From positions 329,312,482 through 329,376,481 of the forward strand of contig CM054057.1 in the NCBI GenBank assembly GCA_028641055.1: DNA of 64,000 nucleotides, read 5' to 3'. Positions 48,101 through 59,443 of this stretch are shown one piece after another. The position numbers were made by a program, and so were the translations under genes. How positions within the stretch are numbered: position 1 is the first letter of the stretch; each line of letters starts with the position of its first letter. This stretch comes from Alopecurus myosuroides. Its lineage: Eukaryota; Streptophyta; Magnoliopsida; Poales; Poaceae. Below the pieces are notes generated by a model. The model was not told the origin of the DNA and did not search any database. It saw nothing but the letters and a program-made list of their open reading frames with translations.

Positions 48101-50598
48101 GAAATGAAATAATATTCACCTTAGAAGATGCCGTATATCTACTCTAAAGCAAGTGACGTTGAAAAATAATAGGGCACAAGTAAAGATCAAGGGGTACACC
48201 CAAAAATTCAATTGTGTGTAATAGCTTCAGGAAAATAGGCTGGTAAAGTTATGAAGAGACTGGCAGAGCTTCATATAGGCCAGGGAGGGTGCTGGCCCCT
48301 CCGCTCTCATCACTTGAAAAATCCTTGGTAATGCATATACATGTTTAGTACTCCCTCCGTCTCAAATTAATTGTCTCAAACTTTGACAAAAGCGGATGCA
48401 TCTAGACATAATTTTGTGTTAGATACATTCACTTTTGTCAAAATTTGTGACAATTAATTTGAGACGGAGGGAGTATATCAAAGCATAAGTTCAGTTGCAA
48501 AACATAAATTTAATACGCACGCACTATGTGTTAAAAAAAATGCACATGCACTAGCTTGACCCCCTCTTAGTTTTTGCTGAAATGTAAAATATTAATTACT
48601 ACACGCAGAGACAGAGCAAGTTCGCTTTGGAATGTCTCAAAATAGAAATAGGAAAGCGCATCAGCCTCTCTCACAAGACAAAGTAACCATCCTTAACAGA
48701 AAGAGGAAACTGCATCCCTCAGCAAGAAAACTCTTTTCCAAGATCCAACAGGAGGGTATTTGGTCTCTTTTCTCTCTATAAGTACGTAAAAATCATACTA
48801 AGAGCTGAGAAGAGGTTGTCCAGTTTGTTTTGCCATAGTGGAATCAGCTCGGTTATTATTAATTCACTTTTCCTACAAATGAAAACTATGCAAGTGACAG
48901 TCTAGTTGGTATATTTACAGGATCCTAAATGTGCATTAGAATCCGACAGTTTTCGTAAACCCCTACTCAGTGTTACAGTGGCATATATGAAAAAAGTACA
49001 ATAAGATGTTATAGCGCTAAAATGATACTGTGGAGGCAGGTACCTAGCCTTGGCATCCTTCCCGTCCTCTGCATCAGGCTTCTTGTCGATTTCACTTCGT
49101 ACTTTGTTTAGTAGAGCAAAGTCCAATCCTTTCACCAAATGAGTATGCTCCAAATCACCTATTAAAAGCATAAAATGGAAATGGAAAACTGATCAGAATG
49201 ATAGTTCCATAGAAAGACAAGATAAGTGTTAGAGATTTAAGTTGCATTTTCCACCACAAAATGTCATGGTACCTTAGAATATAGCATATCCTGCTAAATT
49301 TAAATATTTTTATTTACGATTAAAATATAGGATTAAAAAGGATTAACTTTACAAATCAGACTTTGTCCAGACTAGAAACTACATGTACCTACAGAATCAC
49401 TCATAAAAGTGTCTGGGTGACTGCATATTACTCGTTGACCAGATCAATTATCGAGTATATTTTGCTCTTTATACATCATTCAGAAAAGAAAAAGAAAAAC
49501 TTCTGAGACTGGCAGGTTTACAGACATAAGGCATTACCAAAATTACATGAATGTTTTTCGCTACTGATTCCTATTAGCAGTCTCAGACGAAAGTGTTTAT
49601 CACGATTAAGACACTTCATGCACATCCTAGCAAGGATGTGAATAGACTTATACTCTTATAGAGCGTAAGAGAAAACACAAACAGAAAAGACAAGCAGAAC
49701 ATGATTTCACCAAAATAAATAAATATCACGACAAAAACCAACCTCCAAGATATTTGCTTTTCTCAATTGAAATCTTTTGGGCATCTGCTAGCCTGTAACG
49801 CAAACAATTGCAGAAGTTAAAATATAGCAGACACATTGAGAGCAAAATGGAAGTGCCAGATATGTGAATCACGGGATTTGTTACCTCAAATCTGCTCCAG
49901 GAGGTGCCACAGCATGAAATGAACCAAGCTCTGTAGGTTCGTAGTCCGGGTTTTGATCTTCACGGCGCTCCTTGGCACGATCTCGGTACCTCGGTGTCTC
50001 TGGTTCTTCTTTTTTGCTCTCCTCTCTTCATGGCAAAATCAATGAGAATTAGGTTGGCTGAAGCAAGAAAGAACTTGATAGCAGGAAAGGTATGTTTGCA
50101 TTAGTTGAGAACGTATCTGCTTTATTATGGCAGTTTGCTGTTTCTACATGATTACATATTCCAATGCAAAGTCCCCAAAGTGTGTGGGAGAGTATGAATC
50201 CTAAAGAACTGCATGACAACTCCATTTATTCAGCGCTCTCGCCATTTAATCATAGTTCTACTACAGCACCAGCTCATGACACATTCATACTACGAGAACA
50301 CGTAAAAAAAAGGATTAGTAGGTTTATGCCACTTTCCCTCAAATTAGCACCAGAAGCATAAGTGCAGTTATGTCTGTATATGTTGCAGAAGTCCAACTAG
50401 GTTATAACTGATAAGCGCATCATAAATTCCAAACACGCATAAAATCCCTCTCCTATGCGTTCGATCAAGCATGCTAGTGGTAACAAGTGCGCAGAACAAA
50501 TCGGAAACAAAAGGTACAGATAGGCAGGTAGGCGAGACTCACTTCCGCCGAGCCATCTTCTCCTTGTAGTTACTCTTCTTCTTCTGCGTCGTCGACAT
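45163..50598 (-). CDS. SMU2: Protein RED / SMU2 splicing factor, 11 exons
   Basis: Exons on the minus strand: 50543-50598, 49885-50025, 49743-49792, 49044-49158, 47864-47912, 47675-47767, 47221-47289, 47022-47145, 46274-46638, 45623-46033, 45163-45432. They join in frame to 580 residues. The start MSTTQKKKSNYKEKMARRK and the block RYRDRAKERREDQNPDYEP lead into the conserved RED N-terminal region (LADAQKISIEKSKYLGGDLE, HTHLVKGLDFALLNKVRSE, FLPGRMAFIYNM). A proline run (about 264-271), an acidic stretch and a YPEQQLA duplication follow. The C-terminal region has AKGRLHRWDFETEEEW, AAFQFGVKMQDGRKTRK and a lysine-rich tail. RED/SMU2 works with SMU1 in the spliceosomal B complex and affects alternative splicing; plant orthologues are known splicing factors. 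All frames are intact. Intron 4 carries a Stowaway MITE and a LINE lies upstream. Confidence 0.93.
48351..48473. mobile_element. Stowaway MITE in RED intron 4
   Basis: The 123 bp element begins CTCCCTCCGTCTCAAATTAA and ends with the inverse (TTAATTTGAGACGGAGGGAG), flanked by TA at 48349-48350 and 48474-48475. The terminal inverted repeats span a large part of the length, so the transcript could fold back here. It lies between exons 4 and 5 of RED. Confidence 0.94.
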
Positions 50599-50953
50599 CT
50601 TCTCTGGTCAGGCCGTGCCTCTGTGAACCAAAGCTGACGGATTACGGCTGCAACCCTAGCACGGACGAAGGGGGAGGCGGTTTCCGCGATGTGGGAGGAG
50701 GGGGGGCGACGAGATGCGAGGTCTTCGTTGTCACTTGGTACCTAGGGTTTGTATTAATGGAGTTTGGGCTGAGTTAGCCGGCGGCGGACTGGAACTCCGG
50801 CGGCGGCGCGGTGGTTGGTCGGTGCGGACGGGATGGCTGGAGCCCGAGTCTGTGGAGGGAATCGAGCTGCGTGTTTGGGTTGGGTCAGGACGGTAACGAG
50901 GCGATAGCATCCAACGGTGCACGATTTTTCGTTACTGTACTCTGCCGCCTCAC
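50599..50953 (-). promoter_or_regulatory. RED promoter and 5' UTR region
   Basis: GC-rich, no clear TATA box on the minus strand, as expected for a housekeeping-type gene. The proximal 355 bp are free of repeats; the LINE begins beyond. Open frames here are GC-rich chance frames. Confidence 0.5.
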
Positions 50954-50970
50954 ATTTGAGCGCCACAAAA

Positions 50971-53900
50971 CGTGGGACATGCTCAAATATATACGTTCTA
51001 CTAATGATCTTCCGTGGTTGTGTATCGGTGACTTCAATGAGGTGCTACACCGGTCGGAGCATGATGGAGTTAGTGAACGGAGCCACAGCCAGATGGCTGG
51101 ATTTCGAGAAGCAGTGGACGTGTGTGGATTATGTGATCTTGGCTATAAAGGGGTTGCTTGGACTTTTGAGAAGAAGGTCAGCGGAGGGACTTTTAGCCGT
51201 ACTCGGCTAGATAGGGCTCTTGCTTCCCCGGCGTGGTGCACACGGTTCCCACAAGCAGAGGTACACCATTTGGCCTCTATAGTTACATCTGATCACCTTC
51301 CGATTCTATTACAGTGCAACCCGATGCCGAGGCGACGGGGAAGGAATAAGCCACCTTTCCGTTATGAGGTTGCGTGGGAGAGTAACAGAGAGTTTCCGAG
51401 CGAGCTGGAGCATATTTGGAGCTCGACGGGGCAGAGCTACACGTTGCGGGATATGCAAGAAAAGTTATCTATGCTATCGGATAACCTGCAGCAGTGGGGG
51501 AGGCAAAACTGCGGAAATATTCAGCTGCAGATTCGCACTCTTCAGAGGGAGTTGGAGACGTTGAGGTCTGTACCAACTCGTGGAGGGCCATGTGACAGAG
51601 AGGTGGCTATCGTTGCGAAACTGGCAGAGCTGCTTGAGCAAGAAGAAATTATGTGGAAGCAACGCTCTAGGATCCAGTGGCTTGCAGCAGGTGATAAGAA
51701 TACACGATTTTTTCACCTACGAGCGAGCCAACGGAGAAAAAAGAATAAAATTGTGGAGCTTACCAAAGATGATGGCAACAAGATTACGGATGAATCTGAG
51801 CTCGGCAATATGGCGACTGATTTCTACCGGGACTTGTACTCGTCGGAAGGGGTAGAGGGAATGGCGGGAGTTCTAGACACCGTACCGGTAAAGGTGAGTG
51901 CGGAGATGAATTTGGTTTTGGATGCACCCTTTCAGCAGCAGGAGGTGAATGCCGCCTTAATTCAGATGTACCCAACAAAATCCCCGGGACCAGACGGCTT
52001 CCCGGCGCACTTTTTCCAACGTAACTGGGACCTCTGTGGGGATGAGGTCACAAGAGTTGTCTTACGGGTCCTATCAGGAGAGGACAGCCCGGAGGTGGTG
52101 AACAAGACTTTTATCGTCATGATTCCGAAGGTGGCGAGCCCGAGGGAGCTGGGCCAATTTCGCCCTATTAGCCTTTGTAATGTGATATACAAGATCGCAT
52201 CAAAGGTGGTTGCGAATAGGCTGAAGAAAGTACTGCCAGATATCATCTCGGAGGAGCAGTCTGCATTTGTCCCAGGTAGATTAATTACCGATAATATCAT
52301 AACTGCTTATGAGTGCTTACATTTTATGAAGCGTAACAAGGCCAAGAAAAATCGCTTTGGCGCTCTCAAGCTGGATATGAGGAAGGCGTATGACAGGGTG
52401 GAATGGTGCTACTTGGAGGCAATCATGCTGAAGATGGGGTTTAGCAGAAATTGGGTAGCACGCATTATGAGGCTCGTCTCTACTGTTTCTTTCTCCGTGT
52501 TGTTCAATGGAGCACCACAAGGAGAATTCAGACCTACCCGGGGGATACGCCAAGGGGACCCAATCTCACCTTACTTGTTTTTGTTGGCAGCAGAGGGCCT
52601 TTCGTGCCTTTTAAAAAATGTTGATCAGTCATCCGTGCTTCGTGGATTAAAAGTGGCTCCTTCTGCTCCAGAAGTGAACCATTTGCTCTTCGCCGATGAC
52701 AGCCTGTTGTTCTTCCAAGCAAGTGATGTGGGAGCCCGGGAAATAAAGACGATGCTTACTAAATATTGCAATGCATCGGGTCAGAGAATAAATATGGACA
52801 AATCTTCGATCTTTTTCAGTAAGGGATGTCCAGAAAATGTGAGAGATGGTATCAAGGAAGTCCTTGGAGTTCAGAAGGAGACACTAAATGAGAAGTACCT
52901 TGGGATGCCATCTGATGTGGGAAAGTTCAAGAATGGAGCTTTCAAGTACTTAAAAGATAGAGTGTGGAAGAAAGTTTTGGGCTGGATGGAACAGTTGCTG
53001 TCGGTGGGTGGCAAAGAAATTTTGATAAAATCCGTGGCCCAAGCAATTCCCACTTATTCCATGTCATGTTTCAAACTTCCGCGGGGGCTGTGCGAGCATA
53101 TAAACACGACCCTTCGCAAATTCTGGTGGGGCTGTAAGGAGGGTCAAAGGAGAACGTGTTGGGTGTCATGGGAGCAGATGACTCGCCCGAAATATGATGG
53201 AGGGCTAGGGTTCAGAGATATTGAGCTTTTCAACCTCTCTTTGCTAGCACGCCAGGCGTGGCGCCTCCTTCAGGTACCGGAATCTTTAAGTGCACGTGTA
53301 CTAAAGGCTATTTACTATCCTACAGGTGATATTCTCTCAGCGAGTTTGGGAGCCCATCCGTCCCTAATATGGCGTTCGATTCTAGAGGAGAGAGATGCCC
53401 TAAATATTGGCTTGATTAAACGCATTGGTGATGGAACATCTACGGATGCTTGGCAGCATAATTGACTCCCTCGTGATGCAAGACTACGGCCTGTAGCTCC
53501 TGTTAAAGAAGATGCGCCGGCAAGAGTATCCGACTATATACACCAACATCTAGCGAAGTGGAATGTGGAGAAGTTGGAGGAATTCTTCCTCCCAATGGAT
53601 GTTGAAGTTATCAGAAATATACCGTTGTGTCACAGGATCCAAGAGGACTTCTGGGCTTGGCACTTTGAACGCAATGGATTGTTCTCTGTAAGGTCTTGTT
53701 ACCGGGCACTAGCAGGAACGAGGAGGACGAGAGAGGACTGGCTCGAGGCAAGACCAGCCTCCTCGGGGATACTGGACGAACAGAAGGCGTGGTTGGGATT
53801 ATGGCGAATTCCAATACCATCTAAGGTTCGGATTTTCCTATGGAGGTTAGCTAAGCATTCCTTACCGACAGGTGATGTCCGAAATCATAGAAACATGGCG

Positions 53901-54755
53901 CCTTCGGCGGCATGCTCCATCTGTGGAAGGGAGGACTCCTGGAGACACTCTCTGATTGAGTGTAACATGGCACGGTGCACATGGGCTCTAGCAAAGGTGG
54001 AAATCACTGAACATATTTCCTTGTGTACCGAACAAGAGGCACGGAGGTGGTTGTTTACGATGATGGAAACATTGGAGGAGGATGATCTCGTGTGTATGTC
54101 GGTAACCCTGTGGGCGATATGGCATGCGAGAAGGAAGGCTATCCATGAGGATAATTTCCAGAGTCCGATGGCGACGATATCCTTTGTGAACCGGTTCCTA
54201 GAAGATCTATCGGCTAGCAGGGAAGAGGTAGTGCCTCAACGTGGAGGTAGGCCGGAGATGGCGCCTCGAGCCCGATGGCTTGCTCCTCCGCGGGGGCAAG
54301 ACAAAGTGAATGTGGATGCAGCTGTTTCCACAGAGTTAATAAAAGGAGCGGTGGGTGCTGTATGTCGATCCCGAGAGGGTGTTTTCTTGGGAGCTTCAGC
54401 GACAGTATATGGAGGCATCACTCAACCTGCGGTTTTGGAGGCCCTAGCATGCAGGGAAGCACTGGATGTGGCTGCCGATCTTGTGCTAGGTCCGATCCAC
54501 GTTGCATCGGATTGCTTGGAGGTCATTAACGGACTGCATGGTGACCACTTGGGTACCTTTGGGAGCATTCTGATTGAGATCAAGGACCGAAGCAGCCAAA
54601 GGGGTTTTACTACATTCACGCATGAAAGAAGAGACACGAATGGAGAAGCTCATCGTTTGGCAAGATTTGCCACTTCCTTGCCAGAGGGTAGACATATCTG
54701 GTTAGCTAGACCTCCTGAGGGTTTAAACATGCCTGTAACTATCAACTCTATTTGA
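50971..54755 (+). pseudogene. LINE ORF2: endonuclease part, RT, zf-RVT, RNase H
   Basis: One continuous frame with a single in-frame stop, TGA at 53463-53465, probably from a TGG tryptophan codon. Order: C-terminal endonuclease (LPWLCIGDFNEVLH, TRLDRALASPAW, SDHLPILL), RT (SPGPDGFPAHFF, FRPISLCNVIYKI, ALKLDMRKAYDRVEW, RGIRQGDPISPYLF, FADDSLLFF with the catalytic DD near 52690-52700), the thumb, zf-RVT (PSKVRIFLWRL, CSICGREDSWRHSLIEC), and an RNase H domain (VNVDAAV, LEALACREALD, VASDCLEVI). ORF1 and the endonuclease N-terminus are lost. The C-terminal RNase H is typical of several plant L1 lineages. Apart from the truncation and the stop the frame is unbroken, so the copy is fairly young. Confidence 0.9.
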
Positions 54756-54791
54756 TTAATGGCTAGTAGTTGTTTCAAAAAAAAAAAAAAA
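50971..54791 (+). mobile_element. LINE (L1-type), 5'-truncated, with poly(A) and target duplication
   Basis: The element starts within the endonuclease domain and ends in an A run (54777-54791). Imperfect 17 bp direct repeats flank it: ATTTGAGCGCCACAAAA (50954-50970) and ATTTGAGCAGCACAAAA (54792-54808), two mismatches. It points away from RED, beginning about 370 bp upstream of the RED start codon. The coding content is given separately. Confidence 0.82.
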
Positions 54792-54808
54792 ATTTGAGCA
54801 GCACAAAA

Positions 54809-55253
54809 AATTTGCAATTAGGATGGCAACGATCCATGTCAAAAAAAAAAAAAAACTCCGAGCTCCGACCTCTAGTGAATATTTACTTTTTTAAAATTCA
54901 AAAAACATGTTTAATAATTTAAAAAATTGTAAAAGAAATACGTACTGAATGCTTTATATACTACAAGGGTGTAAAATCTTAATTTGAAATACTTTGTATT
55001 TTGAGATTAAAAAATATAGTTTTGAGCATATAAATCCGTGCATATTTTCAAAACTCCAAAATTTATCAAATTCTTTATTTTTATGTAGCCTACAATTTAA
55101 AAAAATCAGCTTTGCGATTTTACATGCTTCGTAGGACACATTAGCGACCACATCCAAAAATGTCAGACTTTTTCTAAAACAATATGATTCTAAAATTTTA
55201 AAATAAAGGGATCACTATATGTAGTACATAAGAAGTTTTGAATTTGATTCTAC
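54809..55253. other. AT-rich spacer
   Basis: Contains a second A run (about 54840-54855) and AT-rich DNA. No gene, repeat boundary or regulatory site is supported. Confidence 0.4.
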
Positions 55254-55261
55254 TATCTAAT

Positions 55262-55571
55262 CGTAGTTTTAAAAACCAGACCGGACCGGCGGTCCGGCTG
55301 TAAAAAACCAGAACCCGCGTCTTGTCCGATTTTTTAACGTCCATCGGTCTTTTACTAAAAAACCAGAATTAAGGCAACATTTAATGATTTACTTGTGGGT
55401 TGTACCCTATATAATGTGTATTTAGTTGATATGAGGTCAATACTTTTAAAATTTAGCTTAAATTTTTTGGTTTTTTGTCGCAAATGAAACAATGAGCCGA
55501 TGGTCTAACTGGTAAAAACCTAAACCGACGACCTCACCGGTTCAATGGTCGGTTCGGTTTTTTAAACTATG
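55262..55571. mobile_element. hAT-type MITE, 310 bp, 8 bp TSD
   Basis: Flanked by TATCTAAT on both sides (55254-55261 and 55572-55579). The left end CGTAGTTTTAAAAACC matches the reverse complement of the right end (CATAGTTTAAAAAACC), followed by CCGG-rich subterminal sequence. An 8 bp duplication is the hAT signature. No coding frame. Confidence 0.82.
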
Positions 55572-55579
55572 TATCTAAT

Positions 55580-56058
55580 ATGGTAACGGGGTTAAATATA
55601 TTCACTCTTACTATACCACGTTATGCACTTGTATGTATATAAATTGGTATAATTTACACGTAGGAAGTACTAAGAATGGCCTCTTGAGAGAGAATAGCTA
55701 ATGGGTCTCGGTTCAGTTAGAAAGAGAAATGGAATATGAAATTGCCCTCGACATGCTCATGTATCGCCTTTGTGACGGACCAATCGTGCAAACCCCTAAC
55801 GCCTAGCTACGGCCCTCTCTAGATCACCAAACAACACTGATGTCGGGTTAGTCGGTCGTGTGAGGTCCTTTGGCTCTCTAAGATAGGTGACATGTCCCTA
55901 TTCAGCTTGATGTGTTTGTTAACAACATAAATAAAATCTTACAGTGCGCTAAGTTGTTTAAACATCATTTGATGAAAAGCAAAATACGGTGATGTACCCC
56001 TCAAAAAGGATAAAAAGACCGAAACGATGTATGTAGGGGTTATAGCCTTTTATTTTAT
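55580..56058. other. Spacer without recognised gene
   Basis: AT-rich sequence; no gene, element boundary or RNA gene recognised. Confidence 0.4.
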
Positions 56059-56434
56059 ACTAGCTGAATACCCGTGCGTTGCCACGAAATACAAAATATG
56101 TTGAGAAATGGTAAACAAAATCAAAATATAAGTTTTGGTTTCGGCTCGATTCAATTTTGACCACTCTTATTGTCAACACCCTCAATTACGAATCCACTAT
56201 GTCCAGGGAAAGTTCATTACACGTCGTCACTGAACACATGGCTGGCTCCCTTTCCCTTCTATAACCAGTCTGCACTCTCCTTCCATACAAAGAAGGATAT
56301 AGAATGCTCAATATCCCACCAATAGCTGCAACAGTAGATTGAATCGAGCCGAAACCAAAACTTATATTTTGATTTTGTTTACCATTTCTCAACATATTTT
56401 GTATTTCGTGGCAACGTACGGGCATTCAGCTAGT
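56059..56434. mobile_element. Foldback MITE with about 98 bp inverted repeats
   Basis: The left arm from 56059 (ACTAGCTGAATACCCGTGCG) and the right arm ending at 56434 are inverted copies over about 98 bases with only a few mismatches, separated by about 180 bp. A terminus like ACTAGCTGAATGCCCGTGCG is common in plant MITEs. No clear target duplication is seen. Confidence 0.8.
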
Positions 56435-57439
56435 CTATGATAAAAAAAGAGTTAAATAACTCGCCCAACACATACACGAGACAACTTTCAGATTACCATT
56501 ATTTCAGTCCACTCGTGTCCCTCCAATAATAATGCGGAACAAACTGGGGTTTCGTAGACACCTTATGATGTAGAGTAAATTTTCAAAGGTTGGTTCTTCT
56601 TACCTCCTAACCCATTAGCCATCGCAGGACACCCACCCGACGAGGACCTCCAACAACCTAGTGCGACCATGGCATTCATGACAGTGTGACGATGTTCATG
56701 TGTAATGGGACCCTCCTCGTTAGCCTTGCAAGCCACACAACACGCAAATGCATGATTGCCTTCTATGAAGTTTTTTTTTTTTTGACAAAGCAATATAGCT
56801 ACGATGGGTCAAATATTATTGCAATTCAATTCCAGGAACAACACTTCACTGCAAGGTCAGTTCAAATGAAGAGAATAGAGAGGCCTTATTGACATTCAGC
56901 TATCTTTATCTATATGACAGATTTTTGGTATTTTAAATTTATTGGAAAGATGTGGGATCATAGACCGTATCAACCGTTGACAAAATAGAATTTGAATCAA
57001 CAAGTAAATATAAGCATTCATTTAAACAAGAATACACATATTTCTCTTTTGACTATCTAGAGATCTACTGAAATAAAATTGGTTGAACGATTTTCCAGGG
57101 CAATAGAAGCATTAAGAATGCAGAGGTTCAACGCAAATATTCTTCTAGAGTTTTGTACTGTTTTTTGCTTTAAACCTCCGTCCGAAGTACATATACAAAA
57201 AATGGGTATGATTCTCAATCTACATGTGTAAATAATTAGTCCTGCGCTAATTCTTCCATTGACCACTTGTCACATATTAAGTCAAAACAAGACTGGATTG
57301 ATGTATGTAACAGCAGAGACAAGAAATATTTGAATGCAATAATAAACTGATGCAACACCTATGGTATATATAGTCAGGGTCCTTCTTGAGGCGAGTGGAT
57401 CCACCCCTTTTTATTTATGGGCAGTTTAACGTTCCCAAA
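56435..57439. other. Spacer without recognised gene
   Basis: Mixed AT-rich DNA with a T run at about 56770. Short frames only, none resembling a protein family. No RNA gene recognised. Confidence 0.4.
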
Positions 57440-58020
57440 TGTCATATCTCCATCGTTCTTGCCCTCGGTGGTAGACATGGCACTCTACCGTTAATCATGA
57501 TGGCATAAAACAGATTCTTAAGACAACAAGACTGTGATGCGGAACTGTATCCTGCTGGCCACTTGCTTGTGCATCTTGCCGTGCTCGATGAGCTTAACAC
57601 AGGTGCTACCATCGCCAAGCCACATCTGGTATTGGATGCAGACCCCACATGCATAATTTACCGCTTCTGCCCAGCTCCCAGAAACTGTTCTGCGTGAGCG
57701 CGCCCTCCGCCCTGTCCGTGTTCACATCAATTGTGTTGCTGCAAACAAAAAAAAATATCAAATCCGGATAAGACTACACAAAGGCGTACAAATGCCGAGC
57801 ACATTGACGTGGAATCGTCGCATCGAGAGGGCTATCCAGAGCTTGCCGTCGTCGAACCAGGAGGACAAATCCTCTAGTACACCCGCATCATGGAGGCAAC
57901 TCTGTATCTCCAGGTACACCTCCAGCTTGTGACGCTTGTGCCGCGACTTTCTCGATAGGACCGGCGGTGTCGACTCCCCTGCACACCAGGGAACCATGGA
58001 GGATGGGAGCAGGGCGGGGA
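57440..58020 (-). other. Possible degraded gene fragment, unknown
   Basis: On the minus strand, frame 57758-57997 contains RHKRHKLEVYLEIQSCLHD and further left NSFWELGRSGK and VNYACGVCIQYQMWLGDG occur in separate frames. A T-rich tract ending TTTGCAG (57739-57745) could be a 3' splice site, but the matching donor would give an intron of about 51 bp, short for plants. Composition is gene-like rather than repeat-like. I do not recognise the family; it may be a decayed or captured gene piece. Confidence 0.25.
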
Positions 58021-58359
58021 ATGGTGAAGCGACGTGGGAATGGGACGGCAGCGGCAGGGACGGTGGTGGAACTGGCGATGTGGGGGAAGGAAGATGGGAA
58101 ACTAATCGGTTGTGCTGGGAGGACTCGTTTTGTCTTTTTTTTTCTTTCTTTGCGGGTAGTGGCGTTCCTCAAGACGTGGGATTGGATGACAGTTTTCTTC
58201 TGTTCGAGGGCTAATTTTTTTTTCCTTCCACGCGGGAGCGGAGGACGGACGTACGGACACGGACACCACCGAGGCAACTTTAATAGTAAAGATTATAGCT
58301 ATCAAAAGGGGTTGCTCACTGAAAGTCTTGGGGAAATCATTTACTTGCACTAAAAACAC

Positions 58360-59443
58360 ATTCTTGCACGCCCTCCCCTAACACACACATTTCTTCCTAC
58401 ATTCCCTATCAACTAAACAAGTTTCCCAAAAGAAACGTCATGAAAATAGCGTTATTCTAAGCTATTCTGAACTACCGGAATTATCTCAAAATATTCTGGA
58501 CTAGTTCTAGACAAAGGAAAAATACTTCCGTTGGATAGTAAAAATAGTTCGAAATGGCACGGAATATTCCGGACCAATTCCGAATTGATTCCGGACTTAT
58601 CGTGAAACTTTCTGTTAGGTGGTTGGAATGAGCCAGAATGACCTGGAATATTCCAGACAGTTCCGGATCCATTCCGGATTGCACGATTCCTGACAGAAAA
58701 TGGCTAGTATTCTTGGTGGAGTATAAAAGGGTGCCTCCCCCCCCATGAGATACCATGATTTTAAACTCAACTCCACCATCGTTGCAAAAACTCAACTCGC
58801 TAGAATTTGATTTCCCCCTTGATTTCATTGAGGAACTTTTTACTCTTGGGTTCATTGGAACCATAGACGGTTGTGGTCATCCTTGTGGCTTTGAGAGTCA
58901 CTAGGATTAGTTGGGAACCTCCAAATGAGTTGTGGAGTGTGCCCTAACCTTGAAGCATCTCGAATTCTTGGCATCTTGCGGGATTTGGTGAGAGCCCTCC
59001 AATTGAGTTGTGGAGTGCGCCGCATCCTTGTAAAGGTTTCATTTTTGACCTCAAGGGCAACAATGGTGGTTCGTGCCACTCCGCATTGGTGGAAGACACA
59101 AAGGAGATACGGTGTGTCATTTGACGGGTACTCTAAGTTCACCTTGGTGACTTCGCACGCTCCAACGGAGACGTGGCTTTAATTGAAAAGTGAACTTTGG
59201 GATAAATCGTTGTGTCACGTTGTTAGTTATCTCTGAACTTAGCTCTACTGCTTGTTGCTAGTTTACTTGCTTTCATATCTCTTGCTAGTTGTAACTTGCT
59301 CATCATATATGATCTTTTACCTAATTGCATAATCTAGATAACATATATTTGAACTATTCCTAAATTGAAAAGAAAACAAGTAAAATTTTCACTTTCCCAT
59401 TCACCATCCCCTCCCCCCTCTAGTCAACCTATCGATTCTTTCA
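58360..59443 (+). mobile_element. Decayed LTR retrotransposon remnant
   Basis: Contains repeated TTCCGGA / ATTCCGGAC words typical of some grass LTRs, and a TATA-like GAGTATAAAAGGG near 58720. It ends TTCTTTCA just before ATTGGTACCGGAGCC, a possible mutated primer binding site. No coding domains. Left boundary uncertain. Confidence 0.45.
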
